Below are positions 27,542-36,628 of a stretch of 64,000 nucleotides of DNA, piece after piece. A program made the position numbers and the translations under genes. The notes beneath the pieces were generated by a model. It saw only the letters and a program-made list of their open reading frames with translations. It was not told the DNA's origin and made no database searches. Numbering within the stretch: position 1 is the first letter of the stretch; each line of letters opens with the position of its first letter. This stretch comes from Flavobacteriaceae bacterium CRH. GTDB lineage: Bacteria; Bacteroidota; Bacteroidia; Flavobacteriales; Flavobacteriaceae. The stretch is taken from positions 365,365-429,364 of the forward strand of contig LMAJ01000004.1 in assembly GCA_001507425.1 (NCBI GenBank). Direction: 5' to 3'.

Positions 27542-29458
27542 ATGAATACAATTGCTGAGCATATTGCAGATTTTTTAAAAGAATACCCGCCATTTAAAAA
27601 TTTAACTTTTCAGGAATTATCTGAAATTGCAACAAATATTCGTGTTATTAATTTAGAAAAACATGCAGTTTTGTTTCAAAACAATGATCCCCTGCATGAT
27701 AGTTTTTATGTTGTGGCTTCTGGTGTTATAAATCTAACCACTATTGCTGATGCTGAAGAAACTATAATTAATAAATGCCATGAAGGCGATATTTTTGGTT
27801 TACGTCCGTTTTTTGCCAAAAATAACTATATGATGACGGCTAAAGCACGTGAAGAAAGTATTGTTTATGCTATTCCAATCGCTGTTTTCAGACCATTTGT
27901 AGCCAATAATTCTGATGTTTTAAACTTTTTATTAGAAAGTTTTGCCATAAATTCCAGACATACCAAAGACAGTTTAAGCTCTAATGGCAAATTAATTTCT
28001 GATACTTCATTTTATGTAGATCAACAGTCTGAAATGCAATACATTCAGTCACTTACCTACAATAATTCTCCATTAAAAACAGAAGCAAACCGCATTGTAA
28101 AAGATGTGGCTATTTTAATGACAGAATCTATGGTAGATAATATTGTAGTTTGCGAAAAAAACCATCCAATTGGTATTGTTACAGATGCTGATTTATCTTC
28201 TAAAATTGCTACAGGGCGCTATCCTATTACTGAAACCATTGACAAAATTATGTCATCGCCTGTTGTTACGGTTTTAGAAAACGTTTCTTTGGCTGAAGCG
28301 CAATTATTAATGCTAAAACATAATGTAACGCATTTATGTGTTACTAAAGACGGTACGAGTAAATCTGCCGTAAAAGGAATTATTTCTGAGCATGATTTAA
28401 TTGTGGCGCAGGCTAGTAATCCCGGCGTTTTAATTAAAGAAATTAAACGTTCGCAACTTCCAAAAGATTTAAAACAAATACGTGATCGTTTGTCTGATTT
28501 GATTCAGAATTCGATTCAAAAAAATATTCCACTTTCACACGTTAGCAATATAGCAAGTGAAATTAATCTGGCCATAATCAAACGTTCTGTTGAGTTATCA
28601 ATTTTAGATCTAGGCTCACCTCCTGCTCGATTTGCGTGGTTAAGTATTGGTAGTCAAGGGCGTAAGGAACAACTTTTGCTTACAGATCAGGATAGTATTT
28701 TGATTTTTGAAGATGTAACGCCTGAAAAATACAGAGATGTAAAAGATTATTTTTTAAGGCTTGCCAAAAGAACGACGGCAATATTAGAAAAAGTGGGTTA
28801 TGAACTATGTCCAAACGGACATATGGGAAGCAATATGTTATGGTGTAAATCATTGAGCGACTGGACAAAGCAATACAACAGCTGGATGAATACTCCAGGT
28901 GAAAACAGCAATGATTTAAGTAGTATTTTCTTTGATTATGAGATTGTTTTTGGAGAGCCAAAAATTGAAGAAGCTATAGAAAGTGTTATTTTTAAAAATG
29001 CTGTCAATAATACTCTTTTCTTTGACTTTTTAGGAAATGATGCTTTGAAGAGAAATTCTCCTTTAAGCTTTTTCAAAAAATTTATTCTTGAAGAAGAAGG
29101 TCCGCATAAAGGAAAATTCGATATTAAAACACGTGCATTAATGCCCCTTATTGACGGAGCACGTTTATTAATTTTAAATTCAAATATAAAAGGAATTCAA
29201 AATACCAATTTAAGATTCAAGCAATTAGCAATAACTGACTCTAAAAATGCCGAAATATATTTAAGTTGCGCCGAGGCGTTCTTAACATTGTCAAAATTTA
29301 GAACTGTTGAAGGATTAAAAAATGACGATTCTGGTCAATACATTAATATAAAAGAAATGTCAAAAACAGATAGAGATAAATTAAAAAATGCTTTGACGCC
29401 AATGAAAGACCTTGAAGAATTAATTAAGAGCAAATTTCAACTTACGCAATTCTCATAA
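27542..29458 (+). CDS. cNMP-binding / CBS / DUF294 nucleotidyltransferase-like signalling protein
   Basis: 638 residues from ATG at 27542. Domain order: cyclic-nucleotide-binding domain (about 5-125), tandem CBS domains (about 155-275), DUF294 nucleotidyltransferase-like domain with GSQGRKEQLLLTDQDS (the GS...DxD of the GlnD-type fold, about 367-382), then the DUF294 C-terminal helical substrate-binding domain. The GS and DxD residues are intact, so activity is possible. The gene abuts (2-bp gap) an exonuclease-fold gene and neighbours acs, an arrangement I know from acetate-utilisation loci in several phyla. It may sense energy charge through the CBS pair; the target is unknown. Confidence 0.88.
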   Translation: MNTIAEHIADFLKEYPPFKNLTFQELSEIATNIRVINLEKHAVLFQNNDPLHDSFYVVASGVINLTTIADAEETIINKCHEGDIFGLRPFFAKNNYMMTAKAREESIVYAIPIAVFRPFVANNSDVLNFLLESFAINSRHTKDSLSSNGKLISDTSFYVDQQSEMQYIQSLTYNNSPLKTEANRIVKDVAILMTESMVDNIVVCEKNHPIGIVTDADLSSKIATGRYPITETIDKIMSSPVVTVLENVSLAEAQLLMLKHNVTHLCVTKDGTSKSAVKGIISEHDLIVAQASNPGVLIKEIKRSQLPKDLKQIRDRLSDLIQNSIQKNIPLSHVSNIASEINLAIIKRSVELSILDLGSPPARFAWLSIGSQGRKEQLLLTDQDSILIFEDVTPEKYRDVKDYFLRLAKRTTAILEKVGYELCPNGHMGSNMLWCKSLSDWTKQYNSWMNTPGENSNDLSSIFFDYEIVFGEPKIEEAIESVIFKNAVNNTLFFDFLGNDALKRNSPLSFFKKFILEEEGPHKGKFDIKTRALMPLIDGARLLILNSNIKGIQNTNLRFKQLAITDSKNAEIYLSCAEAFLTLSKFRTVEGLKNDDSGQYINIKEMSKTDRDKLKNALTPMKDLEELIKSKFQLTQFS

Positions 29459-29460
29459 AT

Positions 29461-30057
29461 ATGTTAGACTGGATTAAAAATATCAACAAAGAACATCCTG
29501 ATTTTTGGAAAAATTACGTAACCAAATTTGAAACGAAGCCTAACCGATTCGTAGTTTTATCTACTGAAACTTCTGGCTTAAACCCTGATAAAGATGTAAT
29601 TTTATCTTTGGGAGCATTTTCTATTGTAGATGATAGTGTTGTTATTAAAGATAGTTTCGAATCTGTTTTGTTGCAAACCAAATTTTTGCAGGATAATAAT
29701 ATTTCAAATGAATTTATCATTGAGAGTAAAATGATAAAAATGGAAGAACCGGAAGCAATAGAAAAGTTTATCGATTTTCTTGGGAATGCCATTCTGGTTG
29801 GCCATCATATTAATTTTGATATCGAAATGCTAAATAGCGCTTTAGAGCGTCTGGATTGCGGAAGGTTAAAAAATGAAGCTCTGGATGTTGACATGATGTA
29901 CCGAAAATTATTAGACATTAATGACAAACAATTTTCATTAGATGATTTATCCGAAATTTTTAAAATTCCTAAAAGCGACAGAAATTCATCTTCTGAAGAT
30001 GCTTATAAAATTTCACTTTTGTTTTTGAAATTAAAATCAAGATTAGGAATTAAATAA
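29461..30057 (+). CDS. DEDDh exonuclease-fold protein with degenerate catalytic motifs
   Basis: 198 residues of the RNase T / DNA polymerase III epsilon fold. Exo I, normally DxETTG, reads STETSG here, so the first metal-binding Asp is Ser. Exo II is kept (VGHHINFDIEML). Exo III, normally HxxxxDA, reads NSSSEDA, so the catalytic His is Asn while the Asp remains. It follows the DUF294 gene by 2 bp and is clearly cotranscribed. The fold is confident; nuclease activity is doubtful, and a binding or regulatory role with the DUF294 protein is an inference. Confidence 0.8.
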   Translation: MLDWIKNINKEHPDFWKNYVTKFETKPNRFVVLSTETSGLNPDKDVILSLGAFSIVDDSVVIKDSFESVLLQTKFLQDNNISNEFIIESKMIKMEEPEAIEKFIDFLGNAILVGHHINFDIEMLNSALERLDCGRLKNEALDVDMMYRKLLDINDKQFSLDDLSEIFKIPKSDRNSSSEDAYKISLLFLKLKSRLGIK

Positions 30058-30148
30058 GAAAGTATATTTGCCGGACTTCGACTTCGTTCAGCCTGACATG
30101 TCAAAGTTTTAAACTTTGGCAAAATGAACTCAATCACCTCATATAATA

Positions 30149-30180
30149 AAAAATGCCTCTTAAATTTAAGAGGCATTTTT
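30149..30180. terminator. Bidirectional terminator (perfect 32-nt palindrome)
   Basis: AAAAATGCCTCTTAAA facing TTTAAGAGGCATTTTT with no mismatch. Sits between the convergent exonuclease-fold gene (+) and acs (-). A second, smaller hairpin with tgtcaaagttt/aaactttggca lies at 30099-30121 within a CTTCG...CAGCCTGAC dispersed-repeat fragment. Confidence 0.92.
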
Positions 30181-30199
30181 ATTTCTATCATTTTTAGAG

Positions 30200-32107
30200 T
30201 TAAACTCTTTCTTTCATAATATCTTCTACAACTTCAGGATTTAATAATGTTGAAGTATCTCCAAAATTAGAAAAATCTCCTTCGGCAATTTTACGTAGAA
30301 TTCTACGCATGATTTTTCCTGAACGTGTTTTTGGTAAACCAGATACAAACTGAATTTTGTCTAATTTAGCAATTGGCCCAATGTGATCTGAAATATATTG
30401 ATTAATCTCTCTTGTTAGATTTTCTTTATTTCTAACTTCTCCGGTTTCTTTTAGAATAACGAAACCATACAATGCATTTCCTTTAATGTCATGCGGGAAA
30501 CCAACAATAGCAGATTCTGCAACTGCAGGATGCTCATTAATAGCATCTTCGATAGGAGCTGTTCCTAAATTATGACCTGAAACAATTACAACATCATCCA
30601 CTCTACCGGTAATTCTGTAATATCCAACTTCGTCTCTTAAAGCTCCGTCTCCTGTAAAATATTTTCCAGGGAAAGAAGAGAAATACGTGTCTTTGTAACG
30701 TTGATGATCTCCCCAGATTGTTCTGGCGATTCCCGGCCACGGAAATTTAATACACAAACTACCTACAACTTGGTTTCCTTCAATTTCATTGCGTTTTTCA
30801 TCCATTAAAACGGGCTGAATTCCCGGTAATGGTAAAGTTGCGTATGTTGGTTTTGTTGGTGTTACAAAAGCAATTGGGGAAATCATAATTCCACCCGTTT
30901 CAGTTTGCCACCAAGTATCAACCACCGGACATCTTTTATCTCCTACGTGGTCGTTAAACCAGTGCCAAGCTTCTTCGTTGATTGGCTCTCCAACTGATCC
31001 AATAACTTTAAGCGATTTTAGAGGATATTTTTGAATATAATCTAAACTCTCTTTTGCTAACGAACGGATGGCAGTTGGCGCAGTATAAAATTGTGTGATT
31101 TTATGTTTTTCGATAATTTCCCAAAAACGGCTAAAATCAGGATAAGACGGAACTCCTTCAAAAATCACGGTTGTTCCTCCATTTAATAATGGTCCGTATA
31201 ATATATAAGAGTGACCTGTAATCCAACCGATATCTGCAGTACACCAGAAAATATCATTTTCTTCGTGACTAAAAACATTTTTAAAAGTATAGGCTGTATA
31301 CACCATATAACCTGCTGTAGTATGCACCATTCCTTTTGGCTTACCAGTTGATCCTGAAGTATATAAAATAAACAACGGATCTTCGGCATCCATAATTTCA
31401 GCAACACTATTATCAATAGCAGCATCTAACAAAGGCTGTAACCAAACATCACGGCCATCCTTCATTTTAACTTCGTTTTGTGTTCTTTTTACAACCAAAA
31501 CTTTAGTAACTGTTGGGCAAGTATCTAATGCTTCGTCAACAATACCTTTAAGATCTATGGTTTTGTTTCCTCTGTAACCACCATCAGATGTAATTACCAT
31601 TTTGCATTCGCAATCGTTAATTCTTGCTGTAACTGCCGATGCTGAAAAACCTGCAAAAATAACCGAGTGAATTGCTCCAATTCTTGCACAAGCCAACACG
31701 GCAACTGCTAATTCAGGAATCATTGGTAAATAAATACAAATACGATCTCCTTTTTTAACACCTTGCTCGCGCAAAACGTTCGCCATTCTTGAAACTCTTT
31801 CGTATAATTCGTTATACGTTATATGTAAAGCACTTTCAGAAGGATCATTCGGTTCAAAAATAATTGCCGTTTTTTCTCCCTTTTTGCTTAAATGTCTGTC
31901 GATACAGTTTTTTGTAATGTTTACTTTAGCTTCTGTGAACCATTTTACTTCGGCTTCAGCCATATTAAAATCTACCACTTTATCCCATTGTTGGTACCAA
32001 GTAAAATTTTCTTCAGCTATTTTCCCCCAAAATTTTCTTGGCTCTCTTATTGACTTATTGTAATGTTTAAAATATTGTTCTAAATTTTCAATTTTATAAT
32101 AACTCAT
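30200..32107 (-). CDS. acs: Acetate-CoA ligase (AMP-forming acetyl-CoA synthetase)
   Basis: 635 residues. AMP-binding enzyme motifs: YTSGSTGKPKGMVHT (A3), VVDTWWQTETGG (A5, Trp-Trp typical of acetyl-CoA synthetase), YFTGDGALRDEVGYY (A7) and the C-terminal PKTRSGKIMRR with the acetylatable Lys near residue 598. Activates acetate to acetyl-CoA. Faces the DUF294/exonuclease-fold pair across a bidirectional terminator. Full length. Confidence 0.97.
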   Translation of the reverse strand: MSYYKIENLEQYFKHYNKSIREPRKFWGKIAEENFTWYQQWDKVVDFNMAEAEVKWFTEAKVNITKNCIDRHLSKKGEKTAIIFEPNDPSESALHITYNELYERVSRMANVLREQGVKKGDRICIYLPMIPELAVAVLACARIGAIHSVIFAGFSASAVTARINDCECKMVITSDGGYRGNKTIDLKGIVDEALDTCPTVTKVLVVKRTQNEVKMKDGRDVWLQPLLDAAIDNSVAEIMDAEDPLFILYTSGSTGKPKGMVHTTAGYMVYTAYTFKNVFSHEENDIFWCTADIGWITGHSYILYGPLLNGGTTVIFEGVPSYPDFSRFWEIIEKHKITQFYTAPTAIRSLAKESLDYIQKYPLKSLKVIGSVGEPINEEAWHWFNDHVGDKRCPVVDTWWQTETGGIMISPIAFVTPTKPTYATLPLPGIQPVLMDEKRNEIEGNQVVGSLCIKFPWPGIARTIWGDHQRYKDTYFSSFPGKYFTGDGALRDEVGYYRITGRVDDVVIVSGHNLGTAPIEDAINEHPAVAESAIVGFPHDIKGNALYGFVILKETGEVRNKENLTREINQYISDHIGPIAKLDKIQFVSGLPKTRSGKIMRRILRKIAEGDFSNFGDTSTLLNPEVVEDIMKERV

Positions 32108-32598
32108 AGGTAGTCTATTTTTTTTATAAATGTATTAAATCTGTGCGTATTCTTAAAATTATTTAATCCATAAATTTTATCAAAAAAAAATACATTTTAA
32201 AAAAAATATCCTTTTTTTATAAATATAATGAAAAAAAATGTGTTTTGAAGAAAAAATGCTTATCGCAAAAAAGGCATAGTAAATAAATACCATGCCTTTT
32301 TATTTTAACAATTTCAATAACAATTAATGTTGTAACTCTTTACGAGAATGCTTTTTTCTATTTTGAAAATAGAAGCAGCTTTATTAATCAATATAGAAAC
32401 TTCTACAAGTATATTTATAACTAAAAATATACCCCATTATTCGGGATTACCTCACTTAACTTACTTGAAGCTAAGTGAATGCAATATGCATCTATATCTA
32501 TATTATTTTAATAAGTGCTTACTAATTCAAAATATTACATAAAGTTAAGATACAGTGCAAATCCCAACACAGTCGAATGTGTGGTAATTCCCAATTTA
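32108..32598. other. 491-bp intergenic region between ilvC end and acs start
   Basis: No convincing ORF (a 64-codon plus-strand frame at 32348 lacks coding character). On the minus strand it contains three hairpins: ACACA-gtcgaa-TGTGT type (about 32569-32584), CACTTA...TAAGTG (about 32454-32478) and TTCTATTTT-G-AAAATAGAA (32356-32374), followed by a terminator at 32267-32303. Possible 3' UTR of ilvC or a small RNA; promoter of acs presumably lies in its A+T-rich last 150 bp. Confidence 0.4.
32267..32303 (-). terminator. Intrinsic terminator, orientation suits the minus strand
   Basis: AAAAAGGCAT and ATGCCTTTTT enclose agtaaataaatacc, and the stem extends with one mismatch. A/T-runs flank both sides. 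It lies about 300 bp beyond the end of ilvC and 160 bp before acs. Confidence 0.75.
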
Positions 32599-34068
32599 TT
32601 ATCCAATTTTTTTCATTGCAGTCATAGACTCTCTTAACCAAGCTCCTACTTCTTCGATAGGATGCTGACGAATTTCTTTGTTTACAGCAATTAAAACTGC
32701 ATTATCTACTCCGTTTGAAGTTGAAAATGGTTTTCCTATTACGTTTGTTTCTACCTTTTTCATGAATTCAGTCAATAACGGCTTACAAGCATGGTCAAAT
32801 AAATAACAACCATATTCTGCAGTATCCGAAATAACACGGTTCATTTCAAATAATTTTTTTCTTGCGATAGTATTGGCAATTAATGGCAATTCGTGAAGTG
32901 ACTCATAATAAGCAGATTCTTCGATAATTCCTGCTTCTGTCATGGTTTCGAAAGCTAATTCTACACCCGCTTTTACCATTGCAATCATTAAAACTCCGTT
33001 GTCAAAATATTCTTGTTCAGCAATTGGAGCTTCTTGTGGAGCTGTTTTCTCGAAGTTCGTTTCTCCTGTTGCAGCTCTCCATTTCAATAAGTTAACATCA
33101 TCGTTAGCCCAGTCGATCATCATAGTTCTTGAGAATTCTCCCGAAATAATATCATCCTGGTGTTTTTGGAATAACGGACGCATAATATCTTTTAATTCAT
33201 CTGCCAATTCATAAGCTTCAATTTTTGCAGGATTTGACAAACGGTCCATCATGTTTGTAATACCACCATGTTTCAAAGCTTCTGTGATAGTTTCCCATCC
33301 GTATTGAATTAATTTTGAAGCATATGCTTTATCAATTCCTTTTTCAACCATTTTATCAAAACATAAAATAGATCCTGTTTGCAATAATCCACAAAGGATT
33401 GTTTGCTCACCCATTAAATCTGATTTTACTTCAGCTACGAAAGATGATTTTAAAACTCCTGCTTTATGTCCTCCAGTTGCTACAGCGTAAGCTTTTGCCT
33501 GATCTAAACCAAAATCGTTTGGATCGTTTTCCGGGTGAACGGCAATTAAAGTTGGTACACCAAATCCTCTTTTGTATTCTTCACGAACCTCAGAACCAGG
33601 ACATTTAGGAGCACACATAATTACGGTAATATCTTTACGTATCTGCATTCCTTCTTCAACAATATTAAAACCGTGAGAATAAGCTAATGTAGATCCTTGT
33701 TTCATTAAAGGCATGATTGCAGTAACTACAGCAGTATGTTGTTTGTCCGGAGTTAAGTTACAAACTAAATCAGCTGCTGGAATTAACTCTTCATAAGTTC
33801 CTACTTTAAAACCATTTTCAGTTGCATTTTTATATGAAGCTCTTTTTTCAGCAATTGCATCTGCACGCAATGCATAAGAAATATCTAAACCAGAATCTCT
33901 CATATTTAAACCTTGATTCAAACCTTGTGCACCACATCCTACAATGACAACTTTTTTTCCTGCTAATGCTGCAATTCCGTCTGCAAATTCTGATTGCTCC
34001 ATAAATTCGCAAACGCCTAATTGTTCTAATTGTAATCTAAGTGGTAGTGTGTTGAAATAATTTGCCAT
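32599..34068 (-). CDS. ilvC: Ketol-acid reductoisomerase (class II, long form)
   Basis: 489 residues, the duplicated-knotted-domain long form as in enterobacteria and plants. N-terminal Rossmann with [17 protein letters not shown], the [19 protein letters not shown] segment and the metal-site EXXXE helices, with KARI C-terminal domains repeated (about 215-350 and 360-480). Converts acetolactate to dihydroxyisovalerate with NADPH. Last gene of ilvDBNC on this strand. Confidence 0.97.
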   Translation of the reverse strand: MANYFNTLPLRLQLEQLGVCEFMEQSEFADGIAALAGKKVVIVGCGAQGLNQGLNMRDSGLDISYALRADAIAEKRASYKNATENGFKVGTYEELIPAADLVCNLTPDKQHTAVVTAIMPLMKQGSTLAYSHGFNIVEEGMQIRKDITVIMCAPKCPGSEVREEYKRGFGVPTLIAVHPENDPNDFGLDQAKAYAVATGGHKAGVLKSSFVAEVKSDLMGEQTILCGLLQTGSILCFDKMVEKGIDKAYASKLIQYGWETITEALKHGGITNMMDRLSNPAKIEAYELADELKDIMRPLFQKHQDDIISGEFSRTMMIDWANDDVNLLKWRAATGETNFEKTAPQEAPIAEQEYFDNGVLMIAMVKAGVELAFETMTEAGIIEESAYYESLHELPLIANTIARKKLFEMNRVISDTAEYGCYLFDHACKPLLTEFMKKVETNVIGKPFSTSNGVDNAVLIAVNKEIRQHPIEEVGAWLRESMTAMKKIG

Positions 34069-34145
34069 TTTGTTTTAAAATATTTAAATGAAATAAAATT
34101 TAATAATTGATTTATAATTTTGCGATTTAAACCGCGATTTGGGTA

Positions 34146-34667
34146 TTATTTGAATGTTTCCAGTAATGTTGAAATTTCCATTTTTTCTTTAGAAACTGAT
34201 ATTCTTCCTGAACGCACAAATTGCATAATGCCGTACGGTTTGAATTTTTCGTATAATTCTTCAATTTCTGAACGTCTTCCTGATTTTGAAATCACGAAGA
34301 AATCACGAGAAACGGTTACGATAGTCGATTGACTGTCTTTGATGATATTCTGAATTTGTTTTTCATCAAACAATAAACTTGAAGCAATTTTAAACAATGC
34401 ATTTTCAAGATAAATGGTTTCTTCATCTGTGTGATAAAATGCTTTTATAACTTCAATTTGTTTTTCAATTTGCCCAACAATATTCTGAACCCATTTTTCT
34501 GTTGTTTCTACAACAATAATAAACCTTGAAACATTGTCTATTTCTGATTCTGAAACGTTTAGACTTAATATATTAATGTGACGCTTTAAGAATATTCCTG
34601 ATATTCTATTCAACAATCCCACGTTATTTTCTGAATATACCGATATGGTAAATGTTTTATCTTCCAT
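34146..34667 (-). CDS. ilvN: Acetolactate synthase small (regulatory) subunit
   Basis: 173 residues with an N-terminal ACT domain (FTISVYSENNVGLLNRISGIF, about 4-75) and the C-terminal ALS_ss_C-like domain (RDFFVISKSGRRSEIEELYEKF). Binds the IlvB catalytic subunit and is expected to mediate valine feedback inhibition. Between ilvB and ilvC. Confidence 0.93.
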   Translation of the reverse strand: MEDKTFTISVYSENNVGLLNRISGIFLKRHINILSLNVSESEIDNVSRFIIVVETTEKWVQNIVGQIEKQIEVIKAFYHTDEETIYLENALFKIASSLLFDEKQIQNIIKDSQSTIVTVSRDFFVISKSGRRSEIEELYEKFKPYGIMQFVRSGRISVSKEKMEISTLLETFK

Positions 34668-34760
34668 GTAATTTTTGTTTAAAGTTTATTTTGTTTCAAG
34701 TTTCAGGTTTCACGTTGCTGAGAACTTGAAACTTGAAACTTAAAAACTGAAACTTCTTTT
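34668..34760. repeat. ilvB-ilvN spacer: dispersed inverted repeat
   Basis: TTTCAAGTTTCAGGTTTCACG opposes aacttgaaacttgaaac. The same GTTTCAGGTTTCAcG element appears in the his operon (16812-16843) and near 46630 and 55430. Confidence 0.55.
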
Positions 34761-36467
34761 TTAGCTTAATCTAATTTCTGAAACACATGCTCCTGTTGGA
34801 ATCATTGGGAAAACGTTATTTTCTTTTTCGACCATGACTTCTAAGAAATAAGAATCTTTTGAAGCCAGCATTTCTGCAACAGCTTCGTCTAAATCTTCTC
34901 TTTGCGTTACTTTTTTAGATTTGATATAATATCCTTCAGCAATAGCCACAAAATTTGGGTTGATCATATTGGTTGAAGCATATCTGTTGTCAAAAAACAA
35001 TTCCTGCCATTGACGTACCATTCCTAAAAATTCATTGTTTAAAACGACAATTTTTACCGGAACTTTGGTCTGGAAAATGGTTCCCAATTCCTGAATCGTC
35101 ATTTGGAATCCACCATCGCCAATAATTGCAACAACTTCACGATCCGGTCTTCCCATTTTAGCTCCAATTGCAGCCGGAAGCGCAAATCCCATTGTTCCTA
35201 ATCCGCCGGAAGTAATATTACTTTTGGTTGAATTAAATTTAGCATAACGACACGCAAACATTTGATGCTGACCAACATCCGAAACGATAATCGCATCTCC
35301 TTTTGAGTGTTTATTGATCATTTCGATAGTTTCTCCCATCGAAATTCCTTTATTATTTGTCGGATTTAATTCTTCATTAATAACCGTTTCCACTTCGATT
35401 TGCTGCAATTCTTTGAATTCATTGTGCCATGATTCATGAGAATTCTTTTCGATTAAAGGCAATAAAGCATTCAAAGCTTCTTTAACATCTCCTAAAACGG
35501 CAACTTCTGTTTTTACGTTTTTATCAACTTCTGCCGGATCAATTTCAAAGTGAATTACTTTTGCCTGTTTTGCATACGTTTTTAAACTTCCCGTAACACG
35601 GTCATCAAAACGCATTCCCAAAGCGATAAGCACATCACATTGATTGGTAAGCATGTTTGGACCGTAATTTCCGTGCATTCCCAACATTCCAACATTTAGC
35701 GGATGATCTGTTGGCAAAGCCGAAAGTCCTAAAATAGTCCAGCCTGCCGGAATTCCTGATTTTTCGATTAATGCTTTTAGTTGTTCTTCGGCCTGACCGA
35801 GAATAATTCCCTGACCAAAAACAATAAAAGGTTTTTTTGCACTATTAATTAAGGCTGCAGCTTCTGCAACTTTATCTAATTTTAATTTCGGAACCGGAAT
35901 ATAACTTCTGATTGCCGTACATTTTTCATAACTAAAATCGAACTCATCAAACTGAGCATTTTTAGTAATGTCAATCAAAACTGGTCCCGGACGTCCTGAA
36001 CGTGCAATATAAAATGCCTTTGCAATGATTTCAGGAATTTCAGAAGCTTCTGTAATCTGGTAATTCCATTTTGTAACCGGAGTCGAAATTCCGATAATAT
36101 CTGTTTCCTGAAAAGCGTCAGAACCCAATAAATGTTTCCCTACTTGTCCTGTAATACAAACTAATGGAGTTGAATCGATTTGTGCATCTGCAATTCCTGT
36201 TACTAAGTTTGTAGCACCTGGTCCTGAAGTTGCAATTGCCACTCCCACTTTTCCTGTAGCCCTGGCATATCCCTGAGCGGCATGCGTTGCTCCTTGTTCG
36301 TGACGTACTAAAACGTGGTGTAATTGATCCTGAAATTTATATAATTCGTCGTAAACCGGCATGATTGCTCCTCCCGGATAACCATAAACCAAGTCTACTC
36401 CTTCTGCTAATAAACATCTTATAACGGCTTCTGCCCCTGATATTCTCATAGTATATTTTTTTTTCAA
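34761..36467 (-). CDS. ilvB: Acetolactate synthase large (catalytic) subunit
   Basis: 568 residues. Thiamine-diphosphate enzyme: N-terminal domain with GYPGGAIMPVYDEL and catalytic Glu in RHEQGATHAAQGYARATG, FAD-binding middle domain, and the C-terminal TPP motif GDGGFQMTIQEL ending in LNN. Condenses two pyruvates to acetolactate, or pyruvate plus 2-oxobutyrate. The start MRISGAEAV at residue 7 is a possible alternative. Confidence 0.96.
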   Translation of the reverse strand: MKKKYTMRISGAEAVIRCLLAEGVDLVYGYPGGAIMPVYDELYKFQDQLHHVLVRHEQGATHAAQGYARATGKVGVAIATSGPGATNLVTGIADAQIDSTPLVCITGQVGKHLLGSDAFQETDIIGISTPVTKWNYQITEASEIPEIIAKAFYIARSGRPGPVLIDITKNAQFDEFDFSYEKCTAIRSYIPVPKLKLDKVAEAAALINSAKKPFIVFGQGIILGQAEEQLKALIEKSGIPAGWTILGLSALPTDHPLNVGMLGMHGNYGPNMLTNQCDVLIALGMRFDDRVTGSLKTYAKQAKVIHFEIDPAEVDKNVKTEVAVLGDVKEALNALLPLIEKNSHESWHNEFKELQQIEVETVINEELNPTNNKGISMGETIEMINKHSKGDAIIVSDVGQHQMFACRYAKFNSTKSNITSGGLGTMGFALPAAIGAKMGRPDREVVAIIGDGGFQMTIQELGTIFQTKVPVKIVVLNNEFLGMVRQWQELFFDNRYASTNMINPNFVAIAEGYYIKSKKVTQREDLDEAVAEMLASKDSYFLEVMVEKENNVFPMIPTGACVSEIRLS

Positions 36468-36474
36468 TGTCGAA

Positions 36475-36628
36475 ATTCAATTTCAAAACTAAAATTCAAT
36501 GGCAATGTCAAAAATCAATTTCAATGATAAATTTTAAATTGATCTTTTATATTTCTACTTTTTATTGCAATTGATTTTTGTTGTTTTTATTGATATTGTC
36601 ATTGATTTTTGAAATTGTTATTGTAAAA
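36475..36628. repeat. ilvD-ilvB spacer of low-complexity inverted repeats
   Basis: About 150 bp of repeated aattcaatttcaa, aaaatcaatttcaatg and opposed ttgatttttg / attgatattgtcattg units. No ORF. Can fold back on itself in the mRNA. Confidence 0.45.

Noticed and set aside
32348..32542. 64-codon plus-strand ORF in the ilvC-acs gap
   Set aside because: No recognisable domain, codon use not coding-like, overlaps hairpins and a terminator region.
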